Below, one piece after another: positions 54,501 through 63,836 of a stretch of 64,000 nt of DNA. Both the position numbers and the translations under genes were made by a program. Under the pieces are notes generated by a model. It saw only the letters and a list, made by a program, of their open reading frames with translations, was not told the origin of the DNA and ran no database searches. The DNA lies in the NCBI RefSeq assembly GCF_007829955.1, contig NZ_VIWX01000002.1, positions 496,001 through 560,000 of the forward strand, in the 5' to 3' direction. Numbering within the stretch: the stretch's first letter is position 1; each line of letters begins with the position of its first letter. This stretch comes from Saccharopolyspora dendranthemae (lineage in GTDB: Bacteria; Actinomycetota; Actinomycetes; Mycobacteriales; Pseudonocardiaceae).

Positions 54501-57500
54501 GGCACGCCGATCCGGGTGCCGTCGCGCCGGAGTCAGCGTTCAAGGACCTCGGGCTGGACTCCCTGACGGCCGTCGACCTCCGCAACCGGCTCGCCACCGC
54601 GACCGGACTGCGGCTGCCCGCCACCCTCGCCTTCGACCACCCCAGCACCGGAGCCCTCGCGGCACACCTGCTCACCAAGATCCTCGGCACGGTGGCAACG
54701 GAGACCACGGCCGAGCCGCAGCGTCCGGACGTCGACGACGACCCGATCGCCATCGTCGGCATGGCCTGCCGCTACCCGGGGGGCGTCACCACTCCCGAGG
54801 AGCTGTGGCGGCTCGTCGCTTCTGGCGGGGACGCCATCGGCGGACTGCCCGCCGATCGGGGCTGGGACCTCGACGCGCTGTACGACCCGGACCCGGACGT
54901 GCCGGGACGGATCTACGTGCGGGAGGGCGGTTTCCTCCACGACGCGGGCCGTTTCGACGCGGAGTTCTTCGGCATCTCGCCCGTCGAGGCGCTGAGCATG
55001 GACCCCCAGCAGCGACTCCTCCTGGAGACGAGCTGGGAAGCCGTCGAGCGGGCCGGAATCGTTCCCGCAGTGCTGCGCGGCAGCAGGACCGGCGTGTTCG
55101 TCGGGGCGCACTACCAGGAATACGGGCCGCGGTTGCACGAGGCTGGTGAAGGGGCCGAGGGGCATCTGCTCACCGGCACCGCGGGCAGCGTCGTGTCCGG
55201 GCGGGTCGCCTACGTCCTCGGACTCGAAGGCCCTGCGGTGACCGTTGATACCGCGTGCTCGTCGTCGCTGGTGTCCCTGCACATGGCCGTTCGATCGCTG
55301 CGCAGCGGTGAGAGCGACCTGGCGCTGGCCGGCGGCGTCGCCGTGATGCCGGGACCTGGTGCGCTCATGGGCTTCAGCAGGCAACGCGGCCTCGCCACCG
55401 ATGCCCGCTGCAAGTCGTTCTCCGACGACGCCGACGGCACGTCGCTGGCCGAAGGCGCCGGCGTCCTGCTCGTCGAGCGCCTGTCGGATGCCCGCCGCAA
55501 CGGGCACCGCGTCCTCGGTGTCGTCCGCGGCACGGCGACGAACCAGGACGGCGCCTCCAACGGACTGTCGGCCCCGAACGGACCTTCGCAGCAGCGCGTC
55601 ATCCGCGCCGCACTCGCCGACGCCCGGCTCGGCGCGGCGGACGTGGACGTCGTGGAGGCGCACGGCACCGGGACCAGCCTCGGCGACCCGATCGAGGCCC
55701 AGGCGGTGCTGGCGACCTACGGGCAGGACCGCGGCGAGGGGGTGGGCCCGCTGCGCCTCGGGTCGATCAAGTCCAACATCGGACACACCCAGGCCGCCGC
55801 AGGCGTGGCCGGGGTGATCAAGATCGTGAAGGCGCTGGAACACGGCGCACTGCCCGCCTCGCTGCACCTCGGGCGGCCTTCGACGCACGTCGACTGGTCC
55901 GAGGGAGACGTGGAGCTGCTGCGGGAGTCGGTCGCCTGGCCGGTGGCGGACCGGCCGCGTCGGGCCGGTGTCTCCTCGTTCGGGATCAGCGGCACCAACG
56001 CGCACGTCATCGTCGAAGAGGCACCACCGGCGGACGAGCCGGTCGCGGTGCCCGAGAGCGGTAAAACCTTGCCGTGGCTCGTCTCCGCGCGCTCCGCGGC
56101 CGCGTTGCGGGAACAAGCCGCCCGGCTGCGCGACTCGGTCGGCTCGGAGGATCCGGCCGACGTCGCCTCGGCGCTGGCGACCCGGCGGACCGCGTTCGAG
56201 CACCGAGCCGTCGTGGTCGGCGAGCGGCGGGAGGACCTCGACGCCGGGCTCGCGGCGCTGGCCGAGGGCAGGACCGCGCCGCGCCTCGTCACCGGCAGCG
56301 TCACCACCGGCCGGACGGCCGTGCTGTTCACCGGCCAGGGCAGCCAGCGCGTCGGCATGGGACGCGCGCTGCATGCGGCACACCCCGTGTTCGCCGCGGC
56401 CTTCGATTCCGCGTGCGAGCACTTCGACGCGCTGCTGCCGGGAGTTCCGGCTGTGCGGGACGTCGTGCTGGGCGATCATGCGGACGCCGAACGCGAGCTG
56501 TCCCGCACGCTCTACGCCCAGTGCGGGCTGTTCGCCGTGGAGACCGCGCTCTACCGGCTCGTCGAGTCCTGGGGCGTGCGGCCCGATGCCGTGGCGGGGC
56601 ATTCGATCGGTGAGGTCGTCGCCGCGCACGTCGCCGGGGTGCTCTCGCTCGGCGATGCCTGCTCGCTCGTTGCGACGCGCGGCAGGCTCATGCAGGAGCT
56701 TCCGGACGGCGGCGTCATGGTGGCCGTCCGGGCGGCGGAGGCCGATGTCCTGCCGTTGCTGGAGGGTCGCCGGGACGAGGTGGGCGTGGCCGCTGTGAAC
56801 GGTCCGGAGGCCGTCGTGCTCTCGGGCACGCGCACCGGCGTCGACGAGATCGTAGCCGTGCTGCGCGAACGCGGCGTCGAGACGAAGCGGCTCGACGTGT
56901 CGCACGCGTTCCACTCGCCGCTGGTGGAGCCCGTGCTCGCCGCGTTCCGCGAGGAGGTGGGCGAGCTGGACTTCGCCGTGCCGGAGCTTCTCGTCCTGTC
57001 CCACCTGACCGGCGAGCCGCTTCCCGCCGACCGGCCGTGCGGGGTCGAGCACTGGGTGCGCCACGTGCGCGAACCGGTCCGCTTCGCCGACGGCGTCGCC
57101 GCGCTCGCCGCCCGAGGCGTCACCACGTTCCTCGAACTCGGCCCCGACGGCGTGCTCTCGGCCCTCGGCCAGGACTCCGCGCCCGAGGCGGAGTTCGTGC
57201 CCACGATGCGCGCGGGAGCCGACGAGGTCGCGTCCCTGACCGAGGCGCTGGCCCACCTGTTCGTCCGCGGCGCGGACGTGGACTGGTCGGCCCTCCTGCC
57301 GGGGCAGGGAACCGTGAGCTTGCCGACATACCCCTTCCAACGCGGCGACTACTGGTTGCGCGCCGAGGACGCCGCTGAGGACCGGATCCCCGACGATGCT
57401 GCGTTCGCCGCCGAGCTGGCACTCGGCGACGAGGCGAGAGCGGCCGAGCTGCTGCCGCTGCTGGCCGCCTACCGGGAGCGCCGCCGCGACGAAGCCCTCG

Positions 57501-59254
57501 TCGACGGTTGGCGCTACCGCACGGCGTGGACACCGGTCACCGTCCCCGCCGCCGAACCCGCGGGCACCTGGCTCGTCGTCCTGCCCGAGGGGTTCTCCGA
57601 CAACCCGTGGGTCCTCGGCGTCGTCGAGGCGCTGACCGCAGGAGCGGCGGAGGCCGTGCTCCGGCCCGTCGCGAACCCCGGCGACCTCGCCGCCGGAGTG
57701 ACCGGGGACGGACCCCTCTCCGGGGTGCTGTCCTTGCTGGCGCTCGCCGACGGCGACGATCCCGAGCACGACGCGGTGCCGCTGGGCGCGACCTTCGCGC
57801 TGGCGTTGTCGCGGGCGCTCGACGAGTCCGGCGTGCGCGCGCCGGTGTGGCACGTGACCAGGGCGGCCGCGGCCGTCAGCGCCGCCGAACGGGTGCGCGG
57901 GCCAGGGCAGTCCGGTGTGCGAGCACTCGGCCGCGTCGCCGTTCTGGAGGAGCCGGCCCGGTGGGCGGGCACCGTCGATCTGCCTGCGGAGTTCGACGGC
58001 TGGGTGGGCTACCGGCTCGGCGCCGTGCTGGCGCGCGGTGTCGGGGAGAGCGAACTCGCCGTCCGCGGCTCCGGAGTCTTCGCGCGCCGCGTCGTCCCGG
58101 CCGCCGGTGGCCGACCGCGGTCCGGATCCGATCCGTGGCCGTCCAGCGGCACCGTTCTGATCACCGGTGGCACCGGTGCTCTCGGCGGGCAGGTGGCCCG
58201 GCGGCTGGCCCGCGCCGGCGTCGAACACCTCCTGCTCGTCTCCCGGCGCGGTCCCGACGCCGACGGGGCGGCGCTGCACGAGGAGCTCACCGCCCTCGGC
58301 ACCGAGGTCTCCCTCGCCGCGTGCGACGTCGGCGATCACGACTCGCTCGCGGCCTTGCTCGACGGCATTCCGGCCGAGCGACCGCTGAGCGCCGTCGTGC
58401 ACGCGGCCGGCGTCGTCGGCGACGGCGCGTTCTCCGAGATGACCCCGGCACGGCTGCAGGCGGTGGCGCGGGCCAAGTCGCGAGCCGCCCGGCTGCTGCA
58501 CGACCTCACGCGGGACTCCGACCTCGCGGCGTTCGTGCTGTTCTCGTCGTTCTCCGGTGCCCTCGGCGCGCCCGGCCGATCCGGCGACGCCGTCGCGAGC
58601 GCCCAGCTGGAGGCCCTCGCCGAGGAACGGGACGCCGAGGGGCTGCCGGTGACCTGCGTCGCTTGGGGCCCCTGGGCGGGGTCCGAACCGAGGGACGGGG
58701 GAGCGCACGGCGGCCTCAACCCGCTCGAACCGGGTCTTGCCCTGCTGGCGTTGGAGCGCGCCATCACCGGCGGGGACAGCCGGATCGCCGTCGTCGACGC
58801 CGACTGGTCGCGCTTCGCCGGACACCTCGCCGACGACCCCCAGGCCCGTCCGCTGGCCCGCGTCCTCGCCGGCATCCCCGGTGTCCGGCAAGCGGCCGCG
58901 GAAGACGAGAACCCCCACGACGCGGAGGAGTTCGGGACGCGGCTCCGGTCCTTGCCTCCGGCCGAACGCGAGGCGGAACTGCTGCGCGTCGTGCGCACCC
59001 ACGCCGCGGTCGTCCTCGGGCACGACACCGCGGACGCCATCAGCCCCGAGCGGGGCTTCGTCGACATGGGCTTCGACTCCCTCACCGCCACCCGGCTGCG
59101 CAATCGACTCGCCACCGCGACCGGCCTGCACGTCAGCGCAGGCACCGTTTTCGAGCACCCCACGCCGCACGCGCTGACCGCGCGGCTGCTCGAGATGTAC
59201 GCAGGCCCGCAAGCCCGGCCGCGCCCGCAGCTGCGTCCGCGCAGCAGGAGCTGA
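48530..59254 (+). CDS. Modular type I PKS 2: modules 4 and 5
   Basis: The 3574-residue PKS opens with a coiled-coil docking segment ([20 protein letters not shown] and following) for PKS1. The order is KS-AT-DH-ER-KR-ACP / KS-AT-KR(inactive)-ACP. It then ends in a short Pro/Arg tail, with no thioesterase, reductase or recognisable docking domain, so the chain must be taken by another protein. ATG 48530 follows GAGG (spacing 5), 39 bases after the PKS1 stop, in one operon. The final carrier would hold a beta-ketoacyl chain. Handover to the C-PCP protein or an NRPS outside the window is the likeliest route. Confidence 0.97.
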   Translation: MSEQEKMLGYLRRVTAELHQTRGRLQDLEAEVHEPIAIVGMACRYPGGVTTPEELWDLVSEGTDAITSFPEDRGWDTEAIYDPDSGTPGRTYSREGGFVADAGYFDAGFFGISPREALAMDPQQRLLLETSWEAVERAGIDPASLKGRDAGVFVGAVSPDYGPRLHTAADGVEGHLGTGTSLSIASGRIAYTLGLEGPAVTIDTACSSSLVALHLAVQSLRRGECSFALTGGVTVMSTPGTFISFSRQRGIAPDGRCKSFAAAADGFGPAEGAGMLCLEKLSDARRAGHPVLAVVRGTATNQDGASSGLSAPSGPSQQRVIRAALADAELSASDVDVVEAHGTGTKLGDPIEAGALLATYGQGRGPEAPLWLGSMKSNIGHAQAAAGVAGVIKMVLALRHGIVPRTLHAAEPSSHVDWSTGALRLLVDPLDWPQTDRPRRAGVSSFGISGTNAHAIVEEPPAAEPDPAPARALPLAPWVLSAASAAALRDQAGRLAAHVARHPEHTITDVGHSLATSRAVLEHRAVLVASDLTAGARLAEYATGGDPAELVTGHALGGAGPVFVFPGQGSQWVGMAVDLMESSPMFAARMGECAAALESVVDFQLLDVLGDSAALERVDVLQPALWAVMVSLAEVWRSYGVDPAAVVGHSQGEIAAAVVAGGLSLEDGARVVALRSRAVASGLSGGGGMVSVAASVEEIEKRIASNGGDLSIAAMNGPSAVVVSGADAALDGFLAGCEADEIRARRIPVDYASHCAQVETIRDAVEHAASGVTPKPGAVPFHSTVTGGALGSSELDAAYWYRNLRNPVRFEETVRGLVDLGFRHFVEVSPHPVLTPGIEETAGDVEVSVVGTLRRDEGGQERVLRSVAEAFVTGAPVEWARVYDGTGARPVELPTYAFQRQHFWLDQNAPAAAHGMDDVAHPLLDAGMALPDSDGYLLTGRWSLRTHPWLADHVVRGRNVVPGTALVEVVLRAADSVGCDRIDELSLEAPVVLPSDGGALDVQVTVTGEEDGSRSVGVHVRGADGSWTRHARSTLSSGTSEEPADLSSWPPAGARPVDIGGVYERLGEDGLDYGPVFRGLEQVWRNEEEIYAEVALPEGAEALGFGVHPALLDAALHAWACCSDTSGRLPFLWSGVSLHATGATRLRVRLVPADDGSVSLLAADEAGQPVASIEAVVTRPLGENRGDTAEALHRVEWTPLSMTDGDAHLAVVGANGLGLDSIADEYDDLSALAAQVVAGECALPEYVLAGVAPSGADVAAEAMSTAERALALVQQWLADETFAEARLVLLTQGAVAADGGEDVSALAASPVWGLVRSAQTEHPGRFVLVDLDGDPASLTALPGALSTGEPQLALRRGEPRLPRVVAAPAPLQLPDGPWQLEVDPATGLDGMAVVPSSAADRALGEFDVRVEVRAAGVNFRDVLVSLGMYPDAENAVLGGEGAGVVTEIGSGVTSVEPGDRVMGLWSGGFGSSVVVDADSVVGVPAGWSFERAASVPAVFVTAYYALVDLAEVKAGESVLIHSAAGGVGMAAVQLAHHLGAEVCATASEPKWPVVRGLGVAEDRIASSRTGEFERAFGSVDVVLDSLAGELVDASLRLTRPGGRFVEMGKADVRDADEVAATHGGVQYRAFDLAEAGGARLGEILREVVRLFETGALEPLPVSVWDARRAGEAFAVMSRAHHVGKLVLTVPPVPTKPEGWVVVTGASGVLGGVVARHVAAEWGARRLLLLSRRGGEAPGTEDLVRELTSAGVEVRVAACDVADRDALAHALSSVDVSGVVHAAGALDDVTVESLTPQRLADVVAAKVAGAWNLHELTVEQDVRWFVLFSSAAGVLGGAGQANYAAGNAFVDALAAFRRSRGLPAVSVAWGLWEQRSAMTEGLDDADLARIARTGTKALSTQDGLALLDRAVESPDDVLVAARLDPRADPNAPVHPLLRGLVRQPAAPRRRALAAPGTDGSAALRQRLLAQRSDDRRRTVLDLVRTQAAAVLGHADPGAVAPESAFKDLGLDSLTAVDLRNRLATATGLRLPATLAFDHPSTGALAAHLLTKILGTVATETTAEPQRPDVDDDPIAIVGMACRYPGGVTTPEELWRLVASGGDAIGGLPADRGWDLDALYDPDPDVPGRIYVREGGFLHDAGRFDAEFFGISPVEALSMDPQQRLLLETSWEAVERAGIVPAVLRGSRTGVFVGAHYQEYGPRLHEAGEGAEGHLLTGTAGSVVSGRVAYVLGLEGPAVTVDTACSSSLVSLHMAVRSLRSGESDLALAGGVAVMPGPGALMGFSRQRGLATDARCKSFSDDADGTSLAEGAGVLLVERLSDARRNGHRVLGVVRGTATNQDGASNGLSAPNGPSQQRVIRAALADARLGAADVDVVEAHGTGTSLGDPIEAQAVLATYGQDRGEGVGPLRLGSIKSNIGHTQAAAGVAGVIKIVKALEHGALPASLHLGRPSTHVDWSEGDVELLRESVAWPVADRPRRAGVSSFGISGTNAHVIVEEAPPADEPVAVPESGKTLPWLVSARSAAALREQAARLRDSVGSEDPADVASALATRRTAFEHRAVVVGERREDLDAGLAALAEGRTAPRLVTGSVTTGRTAVLFTGQGSQRVGMGRALHAAHPVFAAAFDSACEHFDALLPGVPAVRDVVLGDHADAERELSRTLYAQCGLFAVETALYRLVESWGVRPDAVAGHSIGEVVAAHVAGVLSLGDACSLVATRGRLMQELPDGGVMVAVRAAEADVLPLLEGRRDEVGVAAVNGPEAVVLSGTRTGVDEIVAVLRERGVETKRLDVSHAFHSPLVEPVLAAFREEVGELDFAVPELLVLSHLTGEPLPADRPCGVEHWVRHVREPVRFADGVAALAARGVTTFLELGPDGVLSALGQDSAPEAEFVPTMRAGADEVASLTEALAHLFVRGADVDWSALLPGQGTVSLPTYPFQRGDYWLRAEDAAEDRIPDDAAFAAELALGDEARAAELLPLLAAYRERRRDEALVDGWRYRTAWTPVTVPAAEPAGTWLVVLPEGFSDNPWVLGVVEALTAGAAEAVLRPVANPGDLAAGVTGDGPLSGVLSLLALADGDDPEHDAVPLGATFALALSRALDESGVRAPVWHVTRAAAAVSAAERVRGPGQSGVRALGRVAVLEEPARWAGTVDLPAEFDGWVGYRLGAVLARGVGESELAVRGSGVFARRVVPAAGGRPRSGSDPWPSSGTVLITGGTGALGGQVARRLARAGVEHLLLVSRRGPDADGAALHEELTALGTEVSLAACDVGDHDSLAALLDGIPAERPLSAVVHAAGVVGDGAFSEMTPARLQAVARAKSRAARLLHDLTRDSDLAAFVLFSSFSGALGAPGRSGDAVASAQLEALAEERDAEGLPVTCVAWGPWAGSEPRDGGAHGGLNPLEPGLALLALERAITGGDSRIAVVDADWSRFAGHLADDPQARPLARVLAGIPGVRQAAAEDENPHDAEEFGTRLRSLPPAEREAELLRVVRTHAAVVLGHDTADAISPERGFVDMGFDSLTATRLRNRLATATGLHVSAGTVFEHPTPHALTARLLEMYAGPQARPRPQLRPRSRS
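48632..54680 (+). other. PKS2 module 4: KS-AT(mMal)-DH-ER-KR-ACP
   Basis: The KS is complete. The AT has GHSQGE and YASHC, still the methylmalonyl pattern. The DH has [12 protein letters not shown] and DAALH. The ER has [14 protein letters not shown]. The KR has [12 protein letters not shown] and GQANYAAGN. The ACP Ser is in [10 protein letters not shown]. Full reduction is expected. A 44-base run in the ER (53150-53193) is identical to module 3 (46730-46773). Confidence 0.92.
54745..59200 (+). other. PKS2 module 5: KS-AT(Mal)-KR(dead)-ACP
   Basis: The KS is complete. The AT has GHSIGE and SHAFHS, the malonyl-CoA pattern, and differs clearly from the other four extension ATs. The KR keeps TGGTGALG, Lys and FSSFSG, but the catalytic Tyr is Asp3353 ([10 protein letters not shown] against GQANYAAGN in other modules) and the Asn four residues later is Ser, so it should not reduce. 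The ACP Ser is in [10 protein letters not shown]. The product stays a beta-ketoacyl thioester. Confidence 0.9.
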
Positions 59255-59260
59255 GGGCCC

Positions 59261-59282
59261 GTAACGGCGGTGAGTACTGGTG
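59261..59282 (+). promoter_or_regulatory. Cluster motif copy 5 (before dpgA)
   Basis: GTAACGGCGG, 7 bases, then TGGTG. It ends 65 bases before the dpgA GTG, the same distance as at PKS1. Confidence 0.65.
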
Positions 59283-59347
59283 TCACGCACGACGCGCTCG
59301 GAAAGAATTTCCCGGACACCGAGATGTGGTGGAGGACGGAGGACGCA

Positions 59348-60427
59348 GTGCCAGCAGCCACCAGATCGGAACCGCAGGCCCCGAACCTCGTCGGTGTCGG
59401 CACCGCGGTGCCGCCGGATTCCTACACGCAGCACGAAGTCCTCAGCACCTTCGGCATCACCGAGGCCAAGGTCCGCTCCGCGTTCCTCAGCGGTTCGATC
59501 GAGCGGCGCAACCTCACCCTGCCACCGCTCGGTCCCGACGGGACGCCGACCGTCGAGACCCAGGGCGAGCTGCTGCGCAAGCACACCGAGACCGGCCTGA
59601 GCATGGGGCGCGAGGCCGTCCAGCGCTGCCTGGCCGACGTCGGTGCCGACGTCGGCGACATCCGGTACCTGTGCTGCGTCACCTCCACCGGATTCGTCAC
59701 CCCGGGCTTCTCGGCGCTGCTCATCAAGGATCTCGGAATCGAGCCGTCGTGCCAGCGGCTCGACGTGGTCGGCATGGGCTGCAACGCCGGTCTCAACGGG
59801 CTCAACGCCGTGTCCGGCTGGGCGGCCGGTCATCCCGGCGAGCTGGCGCTCATGGTGTGCGTCGAGGCGTGTTCCGCCGCTTACGTCTTCGACTCCACGA
59901 TGCGCACCGCGATCGTCAACAGCCTCTTCGGTGATGGGGCGGCGGCCGTCGCCGTGCGCGCCGCCGGATCGGAGGCCGAGGATCGGGGCCCGGCCCTGCT
60001 GCGCTTCACCAGTCACATCATCCCCGAAGCGGTCGGCGCGATGCGGTACGACTGGGACGACGACCAGGGCAAGTTCAGCTTCTACCTCGACCCCGAGGTC
60101 CCGTACGTCGTCGGTGCGAACGCCGAAACCGCCGTGGCGCGGCTCCTCGAAGGAACAGGGGTGCGCGCGGGCGAGATCGCGCACTGGGTGGTGCATTCCG
60201 GCGGCAAGAAGGTCATCGACGCGGTGCGGGTGAACCTCGGTCTGTCCCGGCACGACGTGCGGCACACCACCGGCGTGCTGCGGGACCACGGCAACCTCTC
60301 CAGCGGTTCGTTCCTGTTCTCCTACGAGCGGTTGAGAGCCGAGAAGGTCGCCGCGCCAGGCGATCTCGGTGTGCTGATGACGATGGGGCCCGGCTCGACC
60401 CTCGAAACGGCCCTGGTGCGCTGGTGA
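59348..60427 (+). CDS. dpgA: Type III PKS, 3,5-dihydroxyphenylacetyl-CoA synthase
   Basis: The 359-residue chalcone-synthase-fold enzyme condenses four malonyl-CoA to 3,5-dihydroxyphenylacetyl-CoA. It follows DpgA of glycopeptide clusters closely: CCVTSTGFVTPG, the catalytic Cys145 in VGMGCNAGLNG, EACSAAYVFDSTMRTA, HWVVHSGGKKVID (His), and NLGLSRHDVRHTTGVLRDHG with NLSSGSFLFSYERL (Asn). GTG 59348 is chosen because GGAGG lies five bases upstream and the length fits; the frame is open further left without a good ribosome site. The stop overlaps dpgB. It supplies the aryl unit for dihydroxyphenylglycine. Confidence 0.96.
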   Translation: MPAATRSEPQAPNLVGVGTAVPPDSYTQHEVLSTFGITEAKVRSAFLSGSIERRNLTLPPLGPDGTPTVETQGELLRKHTETGLSMGREAVQRCLADVGADVGDIRYLCCVTSTGFVTPGFSALLIKDLGIEPSCQRLDVVGMGCNAGLNGLNAVSGWAAGHPGELALMVCVEACSAAYVFDSTMRTAIVNSLFGDGAAAVAVRAAGSEAEDRGPALLRFTSHIIPEAVGAMRYDWDDDQGKFSFYLDPEVPYVVGANAETAVARLLEGTGVRAGEIAHWVVHSGGKKVIDAVRVNLGLSRHDVRHTTGVLRDHGNLSSGSFLFSYERLRAEKVAAPGDLGVLMTMGPGSTLETALVRW

Positions 60428-61170
60428 CGGAAGGGATGGCTGCGGACATGCAAGCGGACGCGGGGATCGGGCTGCCCGATGCGTTGGGGGTCTCGGCCCG
60501 GCTGGACGGCGGAATGCCGCTTCCCGAGTTGACGGCCGCGGTCAACGAGGTGTGCGAGCAGGTGGAGGACCGGCGGGAGCGGATGGTCGCCGTCCTGCGG
60601 TTCCCGCCCGTCCCCGCCCAGCCGCGCGAGTGGCCCGGTGACGTCTCGATCCAGGACGTCAACCGCTGGGAGCGCGCCGTGCGGCGGCTGGAACGCCTCG
60701 ACGCCGTCAACATCGCCGTCGCCGAAGGCACGTGCGGCGGGCCGGTGCTCGACCTGATGCTCACCGCGGACTTCCGCATCGGTACTCCTGACCTGACGCT
60801 CATGCTGCCGGTCAACGACGGCCACTACTGGCCGGGCATGTCCCTCTACCGCCTCGTGCACCACATCGGCTTGGCGCGGGCGCGCCGACTCGTCATGTGG
60901 GGCACCGACATACCGGCGTCCGAAGCCCTGGAGCTCGGCATCATCGACCAGGTCAGCGACGACCTCGCGGAGGCGGTGCAAGCCGCCGTCGTGCTGCGCG
61001 GGCGGCTGTCCGACCACGAAACCCGCATCCGGCGGCGCCTTCTGGAGGAAGCCGCGTCCGCCGAGTACGACGACGCGCTCGGCGCGCACCTCGCCGCCTG
61101 CGACCGCGAGTTGCGACGGCTGCGCGCGGTCGCCGAAGCGGACGGTGCGGAGAGCGAGGCCGGCGGATGA
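60424..61170 (+). CDS. dpgB: DpgB, enoyl-CoA-hydratase-like partner of DpgA
   Basis: The protein of up to 248 residues is a divergent crotonase. It has NIAVAEGTCGGPVLDLMLTA, LPVNDGHYWPGMSLYRLVHH and ARRLVMWGTDIPASEALELG. DpgB helps DpgA dehydrate and aromatise the tetraketide. GTG 60424 overlaps the dpgA stop (GTGA); internal ATGs at 60436 and 60448 are other possible starts. The stop overlaps dpgC. A separate dpgD gene is not found next to it. Confidence 0.88.
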   Translation: MTEGMAADMQADAGIGLPDALGVSARLDGGMPLPELTAAVNEVCEQVEDRRERMVAVLRFPPVPAQPREWPGDVSIQDVNRWERAVRRLERLDAVNIAVAEGTCGGPVLDLMLTADFRIGTPDLTLMLPVNDGHYWPGMSLYRLVHHIGLARARRLVMWGTDIPASEALELGIIDQVSDDLAEAVQAAVVLRGRLSDHETRIRRRLLEEAASAEYDDALGAHLAACDRELRRLRAVAEADGAESEAGG

Positions 61171-62489
61171 CCGACTCGCTCGACCACGACGCCGCCGAAC
61201 TCGCCACGCTCACCGAGGCGGGGGAACGGGGGCTCGCCGCGCTGCCCTCACGAACCGACCGCACCCCGGCCGAGCAGGAGCAGGCCGACCGCATCCACGC
61301 GGACGCGCGCCAGGCCCGCCGGGCCTTCCTCGCCCGCCACACCGAGACGATCTACGGCCTGCTCACCGAAGGGATGACCCGTCCGGTCCGGCTGCCGGAA
61401 CTCGTCCACGCGGCGGCCGACCGCTTCCCCGGTCTGGTGCCGACCCGCGAGCAGATGGCCGCCGAACGCGCGGAAGTCCAGGCGCACAAGGAAGGCCGCG
61501 AGATCGACCAGGGCCTGTTCTGCGGCGCCGTGCTGCGCTCGCCCACGGCGGGCCGCCACCTCGTCGAGACGATGCTGCGGCCGACACCGCGCGCCCTCGA
61601 CCTCATCGACGCCTTCCGCGCCGACGGCCGGGCCGAGCTGGACACGGTGCTCGTGACCCGCCGGGGCACGACGGCCCACGTCGAGTTCCGCAACGTCGCG
61701 CGGCTCAACGCCGAGGACGAGCGGTTGATCGCCGACCTCGACACGGCCGTCGACCTGGTCCTGCTCGACGACGCGGTCGCGGTCGGCGTCCTGCGCGGCG
61801 GCACCGTCGACCACCCGAAGTACCGGGGACGGCGCGTGTTCAGCGCAGGCATCGACCTCACCGATCTGCGCGACGGGCGGATCCCGTTCGTGGAGTTCCT
61901 CCTCGGCCGCGAGCTCGGGTACCTGAACAAGATCCTGCGCGGCTTGCTGACCGACCCGGCGCCCGGCGCGGGGGCGCAGCGGTTCACCAGCAAGCCGTGG
62001 ATCGGCGCCGTCGACACCTTCGCCATCGGCGGCGGCATGCAACTCCTGCTCGTCCTCGACCACGTGATCGCGGCGGAGGACTCGTTCGTCAGCCTGCCTG
62101 CCGCCGAGGAGGGCATCGTGCCCGGTCTCGGCAACCTGCGGCTCACCCGGCACACCGGCGCGCGCCTGGCCCGCCAGGTGCTGCTCGGCGGGCGGAGGAT
62201 CGCGGCGGCGGACCCCGAGGCGCGGTTCGTCTGCGACGAGATCGTCGCGCCCGAAGGCGTGGATGAGGCCGTCGACCGCGCCGCGGAAGCCCTCTCCGCA
62301 CCGGCCGTCGCGGCCAACCGGCACATGCTCGCCGTCGCGGAGGAACCCCTCGACCTGTTCCGCGACTACCTCGCGGAATTCGCCGTGGCGCAGGCCGAAC
62401 GCGCCTACGCCCCGGACGTGCTGGAGAAGGTCGAACGCAGGTGGCGGGAACGGGAGCGGCGTCGCGCCGCGGAACGGAGCGCATCATGA
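61167..62489 (+). CDS. dpgC: DpgC, cofactor-free dioxygenase
   Basis: The 440-residue enzyme oxidises 3,5-dihydroxyphenylacetyl-CoA with O2 to 3,5-dihydroxyphenylglyoxylate and CoA, without metal or flavin. It has the long N-terminal helical domain of DpgC and a crotonase core with RRVFSAGIDLTDLRDGRIPF, KPWIGAVDTFAIGGGMQLLL, VLDHVIAAEDSFVSLPAAEE and GIVPGLGNLRLTRHTG. ATG 61167 overlaps the dpgB stop and the stop overlaps hpgT. Confidence 0.95.
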   Translation: MTDSLDHDAAELATLTEAGERGLAALPSRTDRTPAEQEQADRIHADARQARRAFLARHTETIYGLLTEGMTRPVRLPELVHAAADRFPGLVPTREQMAAERAEVQAHKEGREIDQGLFCGAVLRSPTAGRHLVETMLRPTPRALDLIDAFRADGRAELDTVLVTRRGTTAHVEFRNVARLNAEDERLIADLDTAVDLVLLDDAVAVGVLRGGTVDHPKYRGRRVFSAGIDLTDLRDGRIPFVEFLLGRELGYLNKILRGLLTDPAPGAGAQRFTSKPWIGAVDTFAIGGGMQLLLVLDHVIAAEDSFVSLPAAEEGIVPGLGNLRLTRHTGARLARQVLLGGRRIAAADPEARFVCDEIVAPEGVDEAVDRAAEALSAPAVAANRHMLAVAEEPLDLFRDYLAEFAVAQAERAYAPDVLEKVERRWRERERRRAAERSAS

Positions 62490-63793
62490 CCGGCACACCC
62501 GACCTGCACGCCGACGACCTGCACCGTTCCGCGCAGGATCCGGCGCTCGCCGCGATCGGCTTCCTCAACGAGGTGATGAGCCGGTATCCCGAGGCCATCT
62601 CCTTCGCTCCCGGTGCCCCGCACCCGGAATTCATGCGCGACATCGACACCCGCGCGCTGACCGACCGGTTCGTCGCCCACCTCGTCGACGAGCGCGGTTT
62701 CGCCCCGGACAGCGCGCAGCGCGCGCTCTACGAGTACGGGCCGGCGCAGGGCCTGATCAACGGTCTCGTCGCCGAGGCGCTCGGCGCCGACCAGGGCATC
62801 CGCGCCGACCCCCGCGAGATCGTCATCACCGTCGGCGCCCAGGAGGCGTTGCTGCTGACGCTGCGCGCGCTGTTCCGGCACTCCGGCGGGGACGACCTGA
62901 TCGCGATCGCCGATCCCTGCTACGCGGGCATCATCGGCACCGCCCGGCTGCTCGACATCCCCGTCGTCCCCCTCCGCGAAGGGGAGGCCGGACTCGACGT
63001 CGATCACCTCGCCGCCCAGTGCCGCGAGGCCCGTGAGCAGGGACGACGGATCCGGGCCTGCTACGTCGCCCCCGACTTCTCCAACCCCGGCGGCGCCCGC
63101 ATGCCGCTCGCTTCCCGGCACGAGTTGCTCGACCTGGCGGAGCGGGAGGACCTGCTGCTCATCGAGGACAACGCGTACGGGTTCACCGCGACGGAGGACG
63201 ACGGCCTGCCCGGTCTCAAGGCGTTGGACTCCCGTCGTCGCGTCGTGCACGTCGGCACGTTCGCGAAGGTGGGCTTCCCCGGCGCCCGCGTCGGTTACGC
63301 CGTCGCCGACCAGCGCGTCCAGCACGGTGACGGCGAACGGACGCTGGCCGAGGAGTTGGCCGTCCTCAAGACCATGACCACCGTCAACACCCCGCCGCTG
63401 GCCCAGGCGGTCGTCGGCGGACTGCTGCTGGACCACGGGCGTTCGCTGGCCGAGCTCGGACGCAGCAAGGCGCAGCGCTACCGGCGCAACCTCCAGTGCC
63501 TGCTGGACGCGCTGGACCGGCACCTCGGCGACGACCTGCCACCCGGCATCACCTGGCAGCGGCCCGCCGGTGGCTTTTTCGTCCGCATCGACATCCCGGT
63601 CGCCGCGGACCTCGCGCTGCTGGAGCTCTCGGCCGCCGAGTACGGCGTGCTGTGGACGCCGATGGGCCAGTTCTCCCTCACCGACCGCTGCGATCGGCAA
63701 CTCCGGCTCTCGTGCAGCTACCTCGACCCCGACCAGATCGAGCAGGGCGTCAAGCGGCTCGCGACCTTCCTCCGCGAGGAGGCCGCGGCATGA
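62486..63793 (+). CDS. hpgT: HpgT-like aminotransferase for arylglycines
   Basis: The 435-residue fold-type I PLP aminotransferase (MocR/2-aminoadipate type, without a DNA-binding domain) aminates arylglyoxylates to L-arylglycines. It has ALYEYGPAQGLINGLVAEAL, ITVGAQEALLLTLRALF, CYVAPDFSNPGG and ADPCYAGIIG. The PLP lysine is in HVGTFAKVGFPGARVGY and the carboxylate-binding Arg in RQLRLSCSYLDP. With DpgABC it should give L-3,5-dihydroxyphenylglycine. ATG 62486 overlaps the dpgC stop. The next gene is amidinotransferase 2, which suggests the product is then guanidinylated. Confidence 0.93.
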   Translation: MTGTPDLHADDLHRSAQDPALAAIGFLNEVMSRYPEAISFAPGAPHPEFMRDIDTRALTDRFVAHLVDERGFAPDSAQRALYEYGPAQGLINGLVAEALGADQGIRADPREIVITVGAQEALLLTLRALFRHSGGDDLIAIADPCYAGIIGTARLLDIPVVPLREGEAGLDVDHLAAQCREAREQGRRIRACYVAPDFSNPGGARMPLASRHELLDLAEREDLLLIEDNAYGFTATEDDGLPGLKALDSRRRVVHVGTFAKVGFPGARVGYAVADQRVQHGDGERTLAEELAVLKTMTTVNTPPLAQAVVGGLLLDHGRSLAELGRSKAQRYRRNLQCLLDALDRHLGDDLPPGITWQRPAGGFFVRIDIPVAADLALLELSAAEYGVLWTPMGQFSLTDRCDRQLRLSCSYLDPDQIEQGVKRLATFLREEAAA

Positions 63794-63836
63794 CCCGGCT
63801 CGACATCCCCAGGACCGTCGCGAAAGGACACCGCCG

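Noticed and set aside
54533..60289. A 1918-codon minus-strand open frame across the end of PKS2 and dpgA
   Set aside because: It crosses two real genes and a promoter region on the other strand and has no recognisable domain.
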